Notes: generated by a model not told the origin, from the sequence alone. Counted from the stretch's first letter, positions 1 to 7,305 are shown. The stretch is 14,243 bases of DNA from CAMLOF01 sp041913045 (GCA_041913045.1 JAYSGB010000051.1:1-14243); one strand, 5' to 3'. Translations and numbers: made by a program.

Positions 1-119
1 AGGGAAAAGATGGACATATCATGCCTTACTTTTTATGACACAGTAAGATTAAGGATGGTGTTCAAAACCCCGGTCAAGCCCGAATGGTGTGCGCAAGGCA
101 CGACAGGAACAATGGCATC
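1..119. other. Left-edge stretch with no recognisable gene
   Basis: I see no coding sequence here that resembles a known family. The stretch is more AT-rich than the genes to its right and leads directly into the IS5-family remnant. It probably contains the outer end and flank of that element, but I could not identify a terminal inverted repeat. Confidence 0.3.
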
Positions 120-310
120 ATGAACCAACAAGAACTTGTCCTGAACCCCGAGCACGCGGCGCACGCATAAATCGGTGATTCTCGACGAGATGAACTTGGT
201 GGTGCAGTGGACCGCGTAGCTGTCGCTGACTGCCCCTCAAGCACCTCGGGCCAAGACCGGGCGCACGCCGTTTGAGCTGGTGAAGATGCTGCGCATTCAT
301 TTCTTACATG
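120..310 (+). pseudogene. IS5-family transposase, N-terminal remnant (decayed)
   Basis: The plus strand encodes a peptide resembling the N-terminus of IS5-family transposases. It contains ILDEMNLVVQW, then an in-frame TAG at 217-219, then APRAKTGRTPF and MLRIHFL. Family members typically read like FLxEMxxVVPW, then PKxxxGRPPF, then MLRIHFLQQWF. A possible original start is the ATG at 120-122, but that frame reaches a TAA before the homologous part, so at least one frameshift is also present. The DDE catalytic core is missing because similarity stops near 308. The fragment lies against the truncated amidohydrolase gene of the opposite strand, so this element probably disrupted that gene. Family assignment rests on recognised motifs only. 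Confidence 0.65.
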
Positions 311-325
311 TCGCTCGCTTCGTTC

Positions 326-565
326 GCGTTCGGCCTCGATGTGGACGGTGCCGACGATTTGGTAGGGCCTCGCCGCCGCGACGTAGTCGGCCGGCATACG
401 GTTGCCCTGGCGTAGCAATGCGTAGTCGCCAAGGAAGAAGTCGTGTGCCTCACTCAGCCACGGATAGTGGCCGTTGCCGCGGTCCCAGAAGTGGTGGTGC
501 GCGTCGAGAATACGCCGCGGGTGCGGGACTGGGCGCTGGTCAGCCTTAGTCGGCAACGAGACCAT
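326..565 (-). pseudogene. Amidohydrolase/lactonase (COG3618 type), 3'-truncated
   Basis: This is the N-terminal part of a TIM-barrel amidohydrolase related to L-fuconolactonase and 2-pyrone-4,6-dicarboxylate lactonase. The metal-binding motif LDAHHHFWD is present, followed by YPWL, GDYALLR, ADYV and GTVHIEAE. The intact gene at 9238-10149 shows the same series (VDAHQHFWD, YHPWL, GDYTALR, VDYL, GTVYVEAE). Family members are about 280-310 residues, and only about 80 remain. The frame then runs into the IS5-like remnant, giving a 163-residue hybrid ORF ending at 74. The start ATG (565-563) shares its A with the TGA of the upstream XylX-like gene, so it was the last translationally coupled gene of the operon. 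The remnant cannot form the barrel or the second half of the active site, so it is almost certainly inactive. Confidence 0.8.
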
Positions 566-1752
566 CAGCCCAGCCCCCGCGCCGACAGGCTTTTAAACAG
601 CGCCTGGATGCCTAACTCCCAGGGTGGGATCGCATCGCAGTAGTCAACCCAGTTCACCAGCCCTCCAAGTCGAGCGCTGCTGATGCGCACTCGGTCGCCG
701 CGATGGTGGGTGAAGCCGGCGCCGGGGGCATCGCGGTCCTGGGTCGGCGCGAACATGGTGCCGCAGAAAAGCATCATCCCGTCCGGGTATTGGTGGTACT
801 TGCCCATTGCATGGCGGACCAACTCCAGGGGGTCGCGGCTGATCTTGGTCATTGAGCTGCTGCCGTTCAGCACAAACCCGTCGGGACCCTGCACTTCCAG
901 CGCGATTTCTGCTTGGCGCACATCGTCGATTCCGAAGCTGTCGTCGAACACACGGATGAACGGTCCGATGGCGCAAGCGCCGTTGTTGTCCTTGGCCTTG
1001 CCGAGAAGAAGCGCGCTGCGGCCTTCGAAGTCACGCAGGTTGACGTCGTTGCCCAGGGCCACGCCTACTACTCGGGCGCTGGACGTCACCGCCAGCACCA
1101 CCTCGGGTTCCGGGTTGTTCCAAGTCGAGTCGGGGTGCAGGCCGACGCTGACGCCGGTGCCAACTGAAGACAGCGGCGCCGCCTTGGTGAACACCTCTGC
1201 GTCGGGGCCAATTCCGACCTCCAGGTACTGCGACCACATCTGGCGTGCGATTAGCACCTCCTTTAGTGCGGCTGCCTTGAGCGAACCGGGCTTTATCGCT
1301 GAAAGGTTGTCGCCGACCACGGCTACTACCTGTTTGCGCACGGCATCGGCCTTGGCAGCGTCACCACGTGCCTGCTCCTCAATGACCCGCTCCACCATGC
1401 TCTCGACGAAAGTTACGCCGGCGGCCTTGACAACCTGCAGGTCGTTCGGAGCCAGCAAGTGGCGGCGGGTCGGGTCGGGGCCGTGGTCGGCAGTCGACTG
1501 CAGCCACTCTTCGATCGGGCCGAGGTCCGGACCCTGCACAGTACGCAGGGTTGCAGGTAAGTCGCCAACTTCCAGCAGCGCCGACATGGTCGGCGCTGTT
1601 GCGCTGACATCGACGAGTCGCCCGCCACGAACCAGAACTACTGTGGGTCCACCGCGTTCGCCCGGCAGCCATACGCGACCGACGAGCAGTCCCTGCTCTC
1701 TGCTCTGCGGCAGAGTCTCTTCAAGTGTGAGTTTGCGTGCTCGAGCGGCCAT
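565..1752 (-). CDS. FAH-superfamily protein, XylX-like 2-keto-3-deoxy-pentonate dehydratase (likely)
   Basis: This 395-residue protein belongs to the fumarylacetoacetate hydrolase superfamily. It has a long N-terminal domain (residues 1-165) and a C-terminal catalytic fold. Metal ligands typical of the fold are visible: ExE in NPEPEVVL (E215, E217) and an aspartate in GNDVNLRDFEGRS (D236). KAKDNNGACAIGPF and GTMFAPTQDRDAPG follow. The length and these blocks match my memory of Caulobacter XylX, which dehydrates 2-keto-3-deoxy-xylonate to alpha-ketoglutarate semialdehyde in the Weimberg pathway. Other FAH-family activities, such as diketo-acid hydrolase in L-fucose/L-rhamnose degradation, cannot be excluded. 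The ATG shares its A with the stop of the upstream receptor (TGATG), and the stop is coupled in the same way to the downstream amidohydrolase remnant. The XylA-like dehydrogenase at 11047-12501 would act on its expected product. Confidence 0.8.
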   Translation of the reverse strand: MAARARKLTLEETLPQSREQGLLVGRVWLPGERGGPTVVLVRGGRLVDVSATAPTMSALLEVGDLPATLRTVQGPDLGPIEEWLQSTADHGPDPTRRHLLAPNDLQVVKAAGVTFVESMVERVIEEQARGDAAKADAVRKQVVAVVGDNLSAIKPGSLKAAALKEVLIARQMWSQYLEVGIGPDAEVFTKAAPLSSVGTGVSVGLHPDSTWNNPEPEVVLAVTSSARVVGVALGNDVNLRDFEGRSALLLGKAKDNNGACAIGPFIRVFDDSFGIDDVRQAEIALEVQGPDGFVLNGSSSMTKISRDPLELVRHAMGKYHQYPDGMMLFCGTMFAPTQDRDAPGAGFTHHRGDRVRISSARLGGLVNWVDYCDAIPPWELGIQALFKSLSARGLG

Positions 1753-2720
1753 CAGATTTTGACCTTCGCGTCGTTTATCACCTTGCCCCAGCGGACCTGC
1801 TCATCCGCCATGAAGTTGGCGAAGCGCTGCATAGAGCCACCTCCACCTTCGGCGCTGTAGCCCTCCAACTTCTCGGCGACATCCGGCATCGCTAGCACCT
1901 TGTTGATGTCCTCGCTCATCCGCGCGGCCATCGCGGCCGGTAGCCTGGCCGGACCAACCATCCCGTACCAGGTCGCGGCCTGGAAGCCGGGAAAGCCGAG
2001 CTCGGCGACGGTCGGCACGTCGGCGAACTGTTTGGAACGCTTCTCGCTAGTCTGCGCGATTGCCACCAGCTTGCCCTGGCGGACCAGCTGGATCGCCGAT
2101 GACATGGTTTCGAAGCTGAAGTCGATCTGACCGCCCAACAGATCGTTCAGCATTGGACCTGATCCCTTGTAAGGCACGTGCAGCGCATCTATACCTGCGC
2201 GCAGCTTGAACATTTCCAGCGCCAGATGCTGGGCGCTGCCCGGCCCAGCGGAGCCGAAACTGATCTGGCCTGGCTTGGCCTTGCACAGCGCAATCACGTC
2301 CCGCAGCGTCTTGGTGCCCGCACCCTGGCGGCAGACCAGCACGTTGGGGGTGACGCCGACCAGGGTCAGCGGCGTGAAGTCAGTAGCCACGTTGTAGCCC
2401 AGCTTGGGATACAGCGCCGGCGCCACCGCGTGGCTGCTAAAGTTTGCCATCAGCAGGGTGGTGCCGTCGGCCGGTTGCTTCGCCACGTACTCGGCTGCAA
2501 TCACGCCCGCCGCGCCGGGCTTATTGTCCACAACCACTGTGGTGTTCCACATGGAGGCCAGCTTCTGGGCCAGCAGGCGGGCCACGGCATCGGTGCCGCC
2601 CCCGGCCGCGAATCCGACGATGATCCTGACCGGCTGGGTCGGCCCAGACTGGGCGTAGGAGATTGGGGCGGACAGCGCCATGGCGCCAGCAGAAAGGAAG
2701 GTACGGCGTTTCATGTTCAT
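1752..2720 (-). CDS. Bug/TctC-family periplasmic solute-binding receptor (second of pair)
   Basis: This 322-residue extracytoplasmic receptor is of the tripartite tricarboxylate transporter type (Bug family). Such proteins bind small carboxylates in the periplasm. Residues 1-25 form a signal peptide with a twin-arginine-like motif (KRRTFLS), a hydrophobic stretch and an AQS cleavage region, so Tat export is plausible. The mature part shows the family pattern: QPVRIIVGFAAGGGTDAVAR, then NKPGAAGVIAAEYVAK, then a DGTTLL turn, and HVPYKGSGP further on. I chose the ATG at 2720-2718 because it overlaps the preceding stop as TGATG. A GTG at 2723 and an ATG at 2714 are alternatives. No TctA/TctB membrane subunits lie in the window, which is common for orphan Bug receptors. 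The ligand is unknown but presumably an acid of this pathway. Confidence 0.9.
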   Translation of the reverse strand: MNMKRRTFLSAGAMALSAPISYAQSGPTQPVRIIVGFAAGGGTDAVARLLAQKLASMWNTTVVVDNKPGAAGVIAAEYVAKQPADGTTLLMANFSSHAVAPALYPKLGYNVATDFTPLTLVGVTPNVLVCRQGAGTKTLRDVIALCKAKPGQISFGSAGPGSAQHLALEMFKLRAGIDALHVPYKGSGPMLNDLLGGQIDFSFETMSSAIQLVRQGKLVAIAQTSEKRSKQFADVPTVAELGFPGFQAATWYGMVGPARLPAAMAARMSEDINKVLAMPDVAEKLEGYSAEGGGGSMQRFANFMADEQVRWGKVINDAKVKI

Positions 2721-3700
2721 CACTTATTCAGGTCGACTTTGGATGCAATGTTCTTGATGTATGCGCTCTCGCGCGCCATGCTTGCCTGAAAGGTAGCCTG
2801 GTCTTCGTAGGTGTCGGTGCTGAAGTTTTGCTTTTCCATTACTTCGCGCAAAGAGGCTTCCTTCATGGTCTTGGCGACAGTCTCTTTGAGTACGTTGACC
2901 ACTTCCGGCGGCGTGCCTTTAGGCACGGCCAAGCCGCGCCAGGTGCCCAGTACCAAGTCGTAGTTGAGTTCCTTCATTGTTGGAACTTGTTCGAAACCCT
3001 TGACGCGCTTCGCCGACATCACGCCCAGCGCGCGCAGCTTGCCGGCCTGCACGTTGGCCGCAACTTCCGGCGCGCTTGCGATCACAGCTTCGATGTGACC
3101 ACCCAGAAGCGACTGGATGGCGGGATTGCCGCCAGCGAACGGAATATGGTTCAACGAAGCCCCAGCCTTGTCTGCTAGCGCTACCGCCGACAAATGCCAC
3201 ATGGATCCCTTGCCGGCATTGCCGATGCGCATGTTTGAATCGGCCTTCTTCGAAGCCGCCAGGAACTGCTCCAGCGTCGAGTACGGCGAATCGCCCCGTA
3301 CCACAAGCACGGCTGGGTCGCCGTTTAGCTTGGCGATTGGAATCATTTCGTCCCAGCCGAACTTCGCCAGGCCCAGGTGGTTCAGGAAAGTCACCTCTAC
3401 GGTGGTCAGCGCCACTTTGTAGCCGTCAGGCTTGGAGTTGATAACGTCGGTCCACCCGATTACGCCGGCTGCGCCCGGCTTATTCACCACTATGAAGTTT
3501 TGTGGGAAGTGCTTGACGGAGGCCGCTGAGAAGGCGCGAGCCATTGCGTCAGCGCCGCCACCGGCCGCATATGGCACGACGATTTCCACTGGCCGTTGCG
3601 GGTAGCCGCTGGCCTGGGCGTAGGCAGTGACGGGCATGCTGGCCGCCATAGACAGTGTGACTGCGATAGCGGCGAGGATGGGCGTTCGACGGTTGATCAT
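2720..3700 (-). CDS. Bug/TctC-family periplasmic solute-binding receptor (first of pair)
   Basis: This 326-residue Bug-type receptor has a conventional Sec signal peptide (about residues 1-29, ending TAYAQA). The mature protein starts QRPVEIVVPYAAGGGADAMAR, the conserved first beta-strand and ligand loop, followed by NKPGAAGVIGWTDVINSKPDGYK and later HIPFAGGNPA, all typical of the family. The ATG at 3700-3698 is preferred over an upstream in-frame start at 3763 because it begins the signal peptide and has a purine-rich AAAGAGA sequence at a suitable distance. Its stop overlaps the start of the next receptor gene. The two receptors share the fold but are clearly diverged, so they may recognise different ligands or different forms of one ligand. 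Export routes may also differ, since only the second has a Tat-like motif. Confidence 0.9.
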   Translation of the reverse strand: MINRRTPILAAIAVTLSMAASMPVTAYAQASGYPQRPVEIVVPYAAGGGADAMARAFSAASVKHFPQNFIVVNKPGAAGVIGWTDVINSKPDGYKVALTTVEVTFLNHLGLAKFGWDEMIPIAKLNGDPAVLVVRGDSPYSTLEQFLAASKKADSNMRIGNAGKGSMWHLSAVALADKAGASLNHIPFAGGNPAIQSLLGGHIEAVIASAPEVAANVQAGKLRALGVMSAKRVKGFEQVPTMKELNYDLVLGTWRGLAVPKGTPPEVVNVLKETVAKTMKEASLREVMEKQNFSTDTYEDQATFQASMARESAYIKNIASKVDLNK

Positions 3701-3749
3701 GAGTTGTCTCTTTGGTTTGTGGTGATGATGAAAGGACCCGATGTATGAG

Positions 3750-3766
3750 GGAGTGCTGGGCACTCC
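3750..3766. repeat. Short perfect hairpin in the CoA-transferase/receptor gap
   Basis: A 7-bp perfect inverted repeat (GGAGTGC / GCACTCC) with a 3-nt loop lies in the 156-bp gap upstream of the first receptor gene. No T-run follows on the minus strand, so it does not look like a classic intrinsic terminator. It could be an operator or an mRNA-processing or stabilising hairpin that separates CoA-transferase and receptor expression. An AT-rich patch at about 3797-3832 lies between it and the CoA-transferase stop and could hold an internal promoter. Confidence 0.4.
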
Positions 3767-3856
3767 AGCAACCAGGTCTGCGGCGAAACAAGCGAGAAAA
3801 ATTTGAATTTAGGGATAGAAAAAATCTGGAATGCAGACTTGCCCACAGCGGAGGCA

Positions 3857-5056
3857 TTAACCGAACGCGCCCCGGGCGCGTAGCCGCTCAATCACGGCCT
3901 CGTCGCAGCCAGCATCGCGCATGATTTCCTCAGTGTGCTGGCCCAACAGTGGCGGCGGGTAGCGCAACTGCTGCGGCGTTCCGCACATCTTGACCGGGAA
4001 GCCTAGCTGCCTGATGTTGCCTTCGACAGGGTGCTCCATCTCCAGCACCATATTGCGGGCTTCGGCCTGCTCGCTCACAAGTGCCTCGTCATAGGTCAAG
4101 ATTGGCGCGGCAGGCACACCCGCCGCCAGCAGCGCGGTGATCCAGTGGTCAGCTGGCCGAGCTGCTAGGGTCGGCTCGATGGTGGCGACCAGAGCCTCAC
4201 GGTTCTTTAAGCGATCGGTGTTGGTGGCAAAGCGCGCGTCGTCCAACAGGTCGGTGCGCCCCAGCACATCGCAGAGGGCGGTCCACAGCTTCTGGTTGGC
4301 AGCGCCCAACACGAAGTGACGGTCGGCGGCGCGGAACGCTTGGTAGGGCGCGCTCATTCGATTGGCACTGCCGATCGGTGTGGGCACCTTGCCCGTACCC
4401 CAGTACTCGGCGACTTCCCAGATCGACAAGCAGAGAGCGCTTTCGAAGAGAGAGACATCGACGTATTGGCCTTCACCACTGCGCTCCCGCCCCTGCACAG
4501 CACTCAGGACTGCGTAGGCGGCAAATAGACCGGCACCGAGGTCGCCCACCGGAACGCTGTTCTTGGCTGGTGCGCCATCTGGGTGGCCGGTCACGCTCAT
4601 GATGCCCGTCATGGCCTGGGCTATCAGGTCGAAGCCCGGTCGGGATGCCCAGGGACCGCTCTGACCGAAGCCGGAGATACTGGCGTATACGAGTCGGGGG
4701 TTAATCTTCTGAAGAACCGGGTAATCGATCTTCAAGCGCGCAGCAACGCCGGGGCGGTTGTTCTCGATCATCACATCGGCCGTGCGAACCAGCTCGTAGA
4801 AAGCCTCAAGGCCTGCTTCACTCTTTAGATCGATTTCGATGCTGCGCTTGTTGCGGTTCAGGGCCAGGAAGCCGCCGCTGTCGGCGCCCTTGAGTTTGAA
4901 GCCCATCGATCGCCGTGTTTGGTCGCCCAAGTGCGGTGGTTCAACTTTGACAACATCGGCACCCATGTCGCCCAGCAGCATGCAGCAGAAAGGACCAGCC
5001 ATGACCTGGCTGACGTCTAAGACCTTGAGGTGAGAAAGCGGAAGAGGTTTAGTCAT
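3857..5056 (-). CDS. Class III CoA-transferase (CaiB/BaiF/Frc family)
   Basis: This 399-residue protein of the family III CoA-transferases moves CoA from one acyl-CoA to a free acid through an aspartyl-CoA thioester. It opens with LSHLKVLDVSQVMAGPF, then GDMGADVVKVEPP and FLALNRNKRSIEIDLK, all typical of the family. The catalytic aspartate is D172 in VPVGDLGAG. The C-terminal half has GVPAAPILTYDEAL and ends PPPLLGQHTEEIM. The length is normal. The ATG at 5056 is preferred over an in-frame TTG at 5107 because the conserved N-terminus begins right after it. It is the first gene of the leftward operon and is transcribed divergently from the crotonase homologue. The pair suggests that an acid is activated to a CoA thioester and then processed. 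The substrate cannot be read from sequence; close relatives use formate/oxalate, malate, citramalate, mesaconate or carnitine. Confidence 0.9.
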   Translation of the reverse strand: MTKPLPLSHLKVLDVSQVMAGPFCCMLLGDMGADVVKVEPPHLGDQTRRSMGFKLKGADSGGFLALNRNKRSIEIDLKSEAGLEAFYELVRTADVMIENNRPGVAARLKIDYPVLQKINPRLVYASISGFGQSGPWASRPGFDLIAQAMTGIMSVTGHPDGAPAKNSVPVGDLGAGLFAAYAVLSAVQGRERSGEGQYVDVSLFESALCLSIWEVAEYWGTGKVPTPIGSANRMSAPYQAFRAADRHFVLGAANQKLWTALCDVLGRTDLLDDARFATNTDRLKNREALVATIEPTLAARPADHWITALLAAGVPAAPILTYDEALVSEQAEARNMVLEMEHPVEGNIRQLGFPVKMCGTPQQLRYPPPLLGQHTEEIMRDAGCDEAVIERLRARGAFG

Positions 5057-5117
5057 CGGAGTTGGTGTAGGACAGTAGCCACATTTGCTAGCCACCGGAT
5101 TTCGCAAGAGACGGGTC

Positions 5118-5147
5118 AGTTTAGGAACGCGGCGCGAGCCAGGTCAA
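5118..5147 (-). promoter_or_regulatory. Candidate sigma-70 promoter for the CoA-transferase operon
   Basis: Read on the minus strand, TTGACC (5147-5142) lies 18 nt from TAAACT (5123-5118). These match TTGACA at 5 of 6 positions and TATAAT at 4 of 6. It points at the CoA-transferase start about 60 bp downstream. It mirrors the candidate on the opposite strand at 5185-5214. Confidence 0.4.
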
Positions 5148-5184
5148 ACGACAATTTTTAGGGGCCGACGCGAGTTTTTTTCTC

Positions 5185-5214
5185 TTGGCATCTGCTTGCT
5201 CGCGCTCTTAAACT
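5185..5214 (+). promoter_or_regulatory. Candidate sigma-70 promoter for the crotonase homologue
   Basis: TTGGCA (5185-5190) and TAAACT (5209-5214) are separated by 18 nt, matching consensus at 5 of 6 and 4 of 6. Transcription would start near 5221, giving a leader of about 20 nt before the ATG at 5242. The -10 and its flank (TAAACTGGCC) form a 9-of-10 inverted repeat with the -10 region of the opposing promoter (5114-5123). Confidence 0.4.
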
Positions 5215-5241
5215 GGCCGCCTTTTGCAACATCCTCTCGAC

Positions 5242-6021
5242 ATGTCCACCTCGATCCTCCTCGAACGCGAAGACCACATCGCTACCGTCATACTGAACAA
5301 GCCGGACAAGATGAACGCACTTGATCTCGGCATGTGGCACGACCTCGGCGACGCCTTCCACACTCTGTCGGCGGACGACAGCGTGCGATGCGTCGTTCTG
5401 CGCGGCGCAGGTGATAAGGCATTTTCTGCAGGCGCTGACATTGAGGAGTTCGAGCGAACCAGAGACACCGCAGAGAAGTCGCGTGCCTACTCCAAGGTGA
5501 CACAGATGGCGCTCGCTGCCATAGCCGACTGCCCGCACCCGGTAATTGCCCAGATCCACGGTGCCTGCGTCGGCGGCGGCTTGGAAATGGCGACCATGTG
5601 CGACATGCGCATCTGCGGCGCTTCCAGCCGCTTCGGCGTACCCATCAATCGTCTGGGCCTAGTGGTCTCGTACGAGGAACTGCGCGGACTGATTCCGCTG
5701 GCCGGCAAGGCCGGGACGCTAGAGATACTGCTGGAAGGTCGGATCTTCGGGGCCGAAGAAGCCAAGCAGATGGGCCTTGTCAACCGCTTCGTTGCTGACG
5801 AGAACGTCGCTGCCGAGGTGGCGTCCGCCGCCAAGCGCATCAGCCTGGGAGCACCGCTGGTGGCTCGCTGGCACAAGAAGTTCATCAATCGGCTGTTGCA
5901 GGACATCCCACTGACACCGTCACAGCTAGATGAGGCGCACCTTTGCTTCGATACCGAGGACTTTCGGATTGGCCGTGACGCTTTTCTGGCGAAGACAAAA
6001 CCGACATTCGTGGGGCGCTGA
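5242..6021 (+). CDS. Enoyl-CoA hydratase/isomerase-family (crotonase-fold) protein
   Basis: This 259-residue crotonase-fold protein is presumed to act on an acyl-CoA thioester. The fold signature is clear: NKPDKMNAL near residue 20, the CoA-binding and oxyanion-hole motif AFSAGADIEEF (residues 60-70), and HGACVGGGLEMATMCD (residues 106-121), where E115 corresponds to the first catalytic glutamate of rat mitochondrial hydratase. The second catalytic glutamate, normally in a QPE-like segment, appears replaced: the equivalent segment reads FGVPINRLGL, with N136 there. The usual GGTQRL segment is replaced by VVSYEELRGL. The reaction may therefore be isomerisation, hydrolysis or another crotonase chemistry instead of simple hydration. 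The ATG at 5242 is chosen over an upstream TTG (5224). The gene is divergent from the CoA-transferase and convergent with LysR, with 24 bp between stops. Confidence 0.88.
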   Translation: MSTSILLEREDHIATVILNKPDKMNALDLGMWHDLGDAFHTLSADDSVRCVVLRGAGDKAFSAGADIEEFERTRDTAEKSRAYSKVTQMALAAIADCPHPVIAQIHGACVGGGLEMATMCDMRICGASSRFGVPINRLGLVVSYEELRGLIPLAGKAGTLEILLEGRIFGAEEAKQMGLVNRFVADENVAAEVASAAKRISLGAPLVARWHKKFINRLLQDIPLTPSQLDEAHLCFDTEDFRIGRDAFLAKTKPTFVGR

Positions 6022-6045
6022 CCCCTCCGTCTTCGTCGGGCCGGT

Positions 6046-6960
6046 CTACTTCGAACCCGCCGGAGCCATCCCTTCGCTACGCACCCAATCCACGAACGTC
6101 GCAATGCGAACATCCCCCGCGCGGTGCATCGGGAACACCATGTAATACGCCGATCCGACCGGCAACGACACCTCGAAAGGCCGCACAAGACGTCCGGCCA
6201 GCAGGTCCTGTTCTACCCAACTGTCCTTCACCAGTGCGACGCCAAGGCCGTCAATCGCAGCATTGATGACCAAGTGGCTGGGTGTGAAGGACAGGCCTCG
6301 CGAAGCGTCTACATTCAGTGCTCCGGCGTGTTTGAGCCAGGCCGACCAGTGCGGATTGCTCCCGTTGCTGTAGGTGCTGGCATCGTGAAGCAAGGTATGG
6401 TGCTTCAGGTCGGCCGGCTCGCGTAGCGGGTGTTCACCGTGCAGCAAGTGGGGGCTGCAGACCGGGAACACATTAACCGCTAGGCACATTTCCGAATGCA
6501 GCCCGGGGTAATAGCCGCTGCCAAAGCGGATTGCCACGTCGTAGGTGTCGCGGGCGAAATCGGGTGGGCTGGAGTCGGTCGAGACCCGGATGTCGATCTC
6601 GGGGTGGGCCTTTATGAATCGGTCCAGCCGTGGGATCAGCCACTTGGCGGCAAAGGTAGGTGGTATGTCAACCCTCAGCACTTGCGCCAGCTCAGCGCTC
6701 AGTTGGCGGGTAGCGTCAGTCAGCACACGGAATGCCTCCTGAACCGATGGCAGGTAAGCACGGCCAGCAGCGGTCAAAGTCAGAGCCTTAGCCTCACGAA
6801 TGAACAGCGCCATGCCCAGGTGCTCCTCCAGGGTCTTGACCTGGTGACCGACGGCTGACGGCGTGACAAACATCTCGTCGGCCGCCTTGGTGAAGCTTAA
6901 GTGCCGAGCCGCGACCTCGAACGCTCGCAGGGGGTTCAGCGGGGGAAGTGGACGAGCCAT
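6046..6960 (-). CDS. LysR-type transcriptional regulator, GcvA-like
   Basis: This 304-residue LysR-family activator/repressor has an N-terminal winged helix-turn-helix (about residues 9-66: PLRAFEVAARHLSFTKAADE, then VTPSAVGHQVKTLEEHLG, then ALTLTAAGRAYLP) and a C-terminal periplasmic-binding-like effector domain. The opening PLPPLNPLRAFEVAARHLSFT is characteristic of the GcvA/AmpR-like group. It is the only regulator in the window and plausibly senses a pathway intermediate. Its position is unusual: it converges on the crotonase gene, and its 5' side faces the decayed dehydrogenase region instead of a divergent target gene. Its operator could be in the 5057-5241 divergent region, upstream of 8049, or both. 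I did not find a convincing T-N11-A box next to its own start. Confidence 0.93.
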   Translation of the reverse strand: MARPLPPLNPLRAFEVAARHLSFTKAADEMFVTPSAVGHQVKTLEEHLGMALFIREAKALTLTAAGRAYLPSVQEAFRVLTDATRQLSAELAQVLRVDIPPTFAAKWLIPRLDRFIKAHPEIDIRVSTDSSPPDFARDTYDVAIRFGSGYYPGLHSEMCLAVNVFPVCSPHLLHGEHPLREPADLKHHTLLHDASTYSNGSNPHWSAWLKHAGALNVDASRGLSFTPSHLVINAAIDGLGVALVKDSWVEQDLLAGRLVRPFEVSLPVGSAYYMVFPMHRAGDVRIATFVDWVRSEGMAPAGSK

Positions 6961-7305
6961 AGACTCTTAGATGTAGAGTTCCAAGGGGGTGTTTATGGGC
7001 GATACTGCTTATCGGGTTTCTGGTTCAGTTCAGGATGTGGTCGATCAAGGAATGACGGAACAGAAACGATGCAAGGGTACCTGCTAAAGCGCGAAAGCTT
7101 AGGTCGGACGGACTTTTCAAAATTCGGTTTGTACGGCCAGCGGGGGGGGCAAGTCACGCACTCAAAAAGGCGAATCTTCAATAGACATTATGCCCAGAGA
7201 AAGCAATCCGTTGAATCATTCATCGCCGTTCAACAGCTGCGGAAGGAGGGATACCTCATCAGCGCTTCTCTGAGCAACGGGCTCAACGCAACTGGACGGC
7301 GCGTT
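6961..7305. other. Unassigned stretch upstream of LysR
   Basis: No recognisable gene is seen over about 345 bp. Reading frames exist (one on the plus strand runs 6901-7311 over the LysR start), but their peptides look like chance frames and match no family I know. Composition is less GC-rich than the genes, and there is a run of eight G at about 7143-7150. The LysR promoter must lie in the part nearest 6960. The rest may be foreign DNA brought in with the IS-like remnant at 7306-7358. Confidence 0.3.

Noticed and set aside
683..1762. Long plus-strand open frame (359 codons) opposite the XylX-like gene
   Set aside because: It is antisense to a well-supported gene in GC-rich DNA, its composition is Ser/Arg/Thr/Pro-rich, and it has no family motifs.
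6022..6045. Bidirectional terminator between the crotonase and LysR genes
   Set aside because: The 24-bp gap shows no convincing hairpin with flanking T-runs.
5487..6188. Minus-strand 233-codon frame opposite the crotonase gene
   Set aside because: It is antisense to a strong crotonase family match, with a Ser/Arg-rich peptide and no motif.
7143..7150. Run of eight G as a phase-variation tract
   Set aside because: It is not inside or just upstream of a supported gene, so there is nothing for it to switch.
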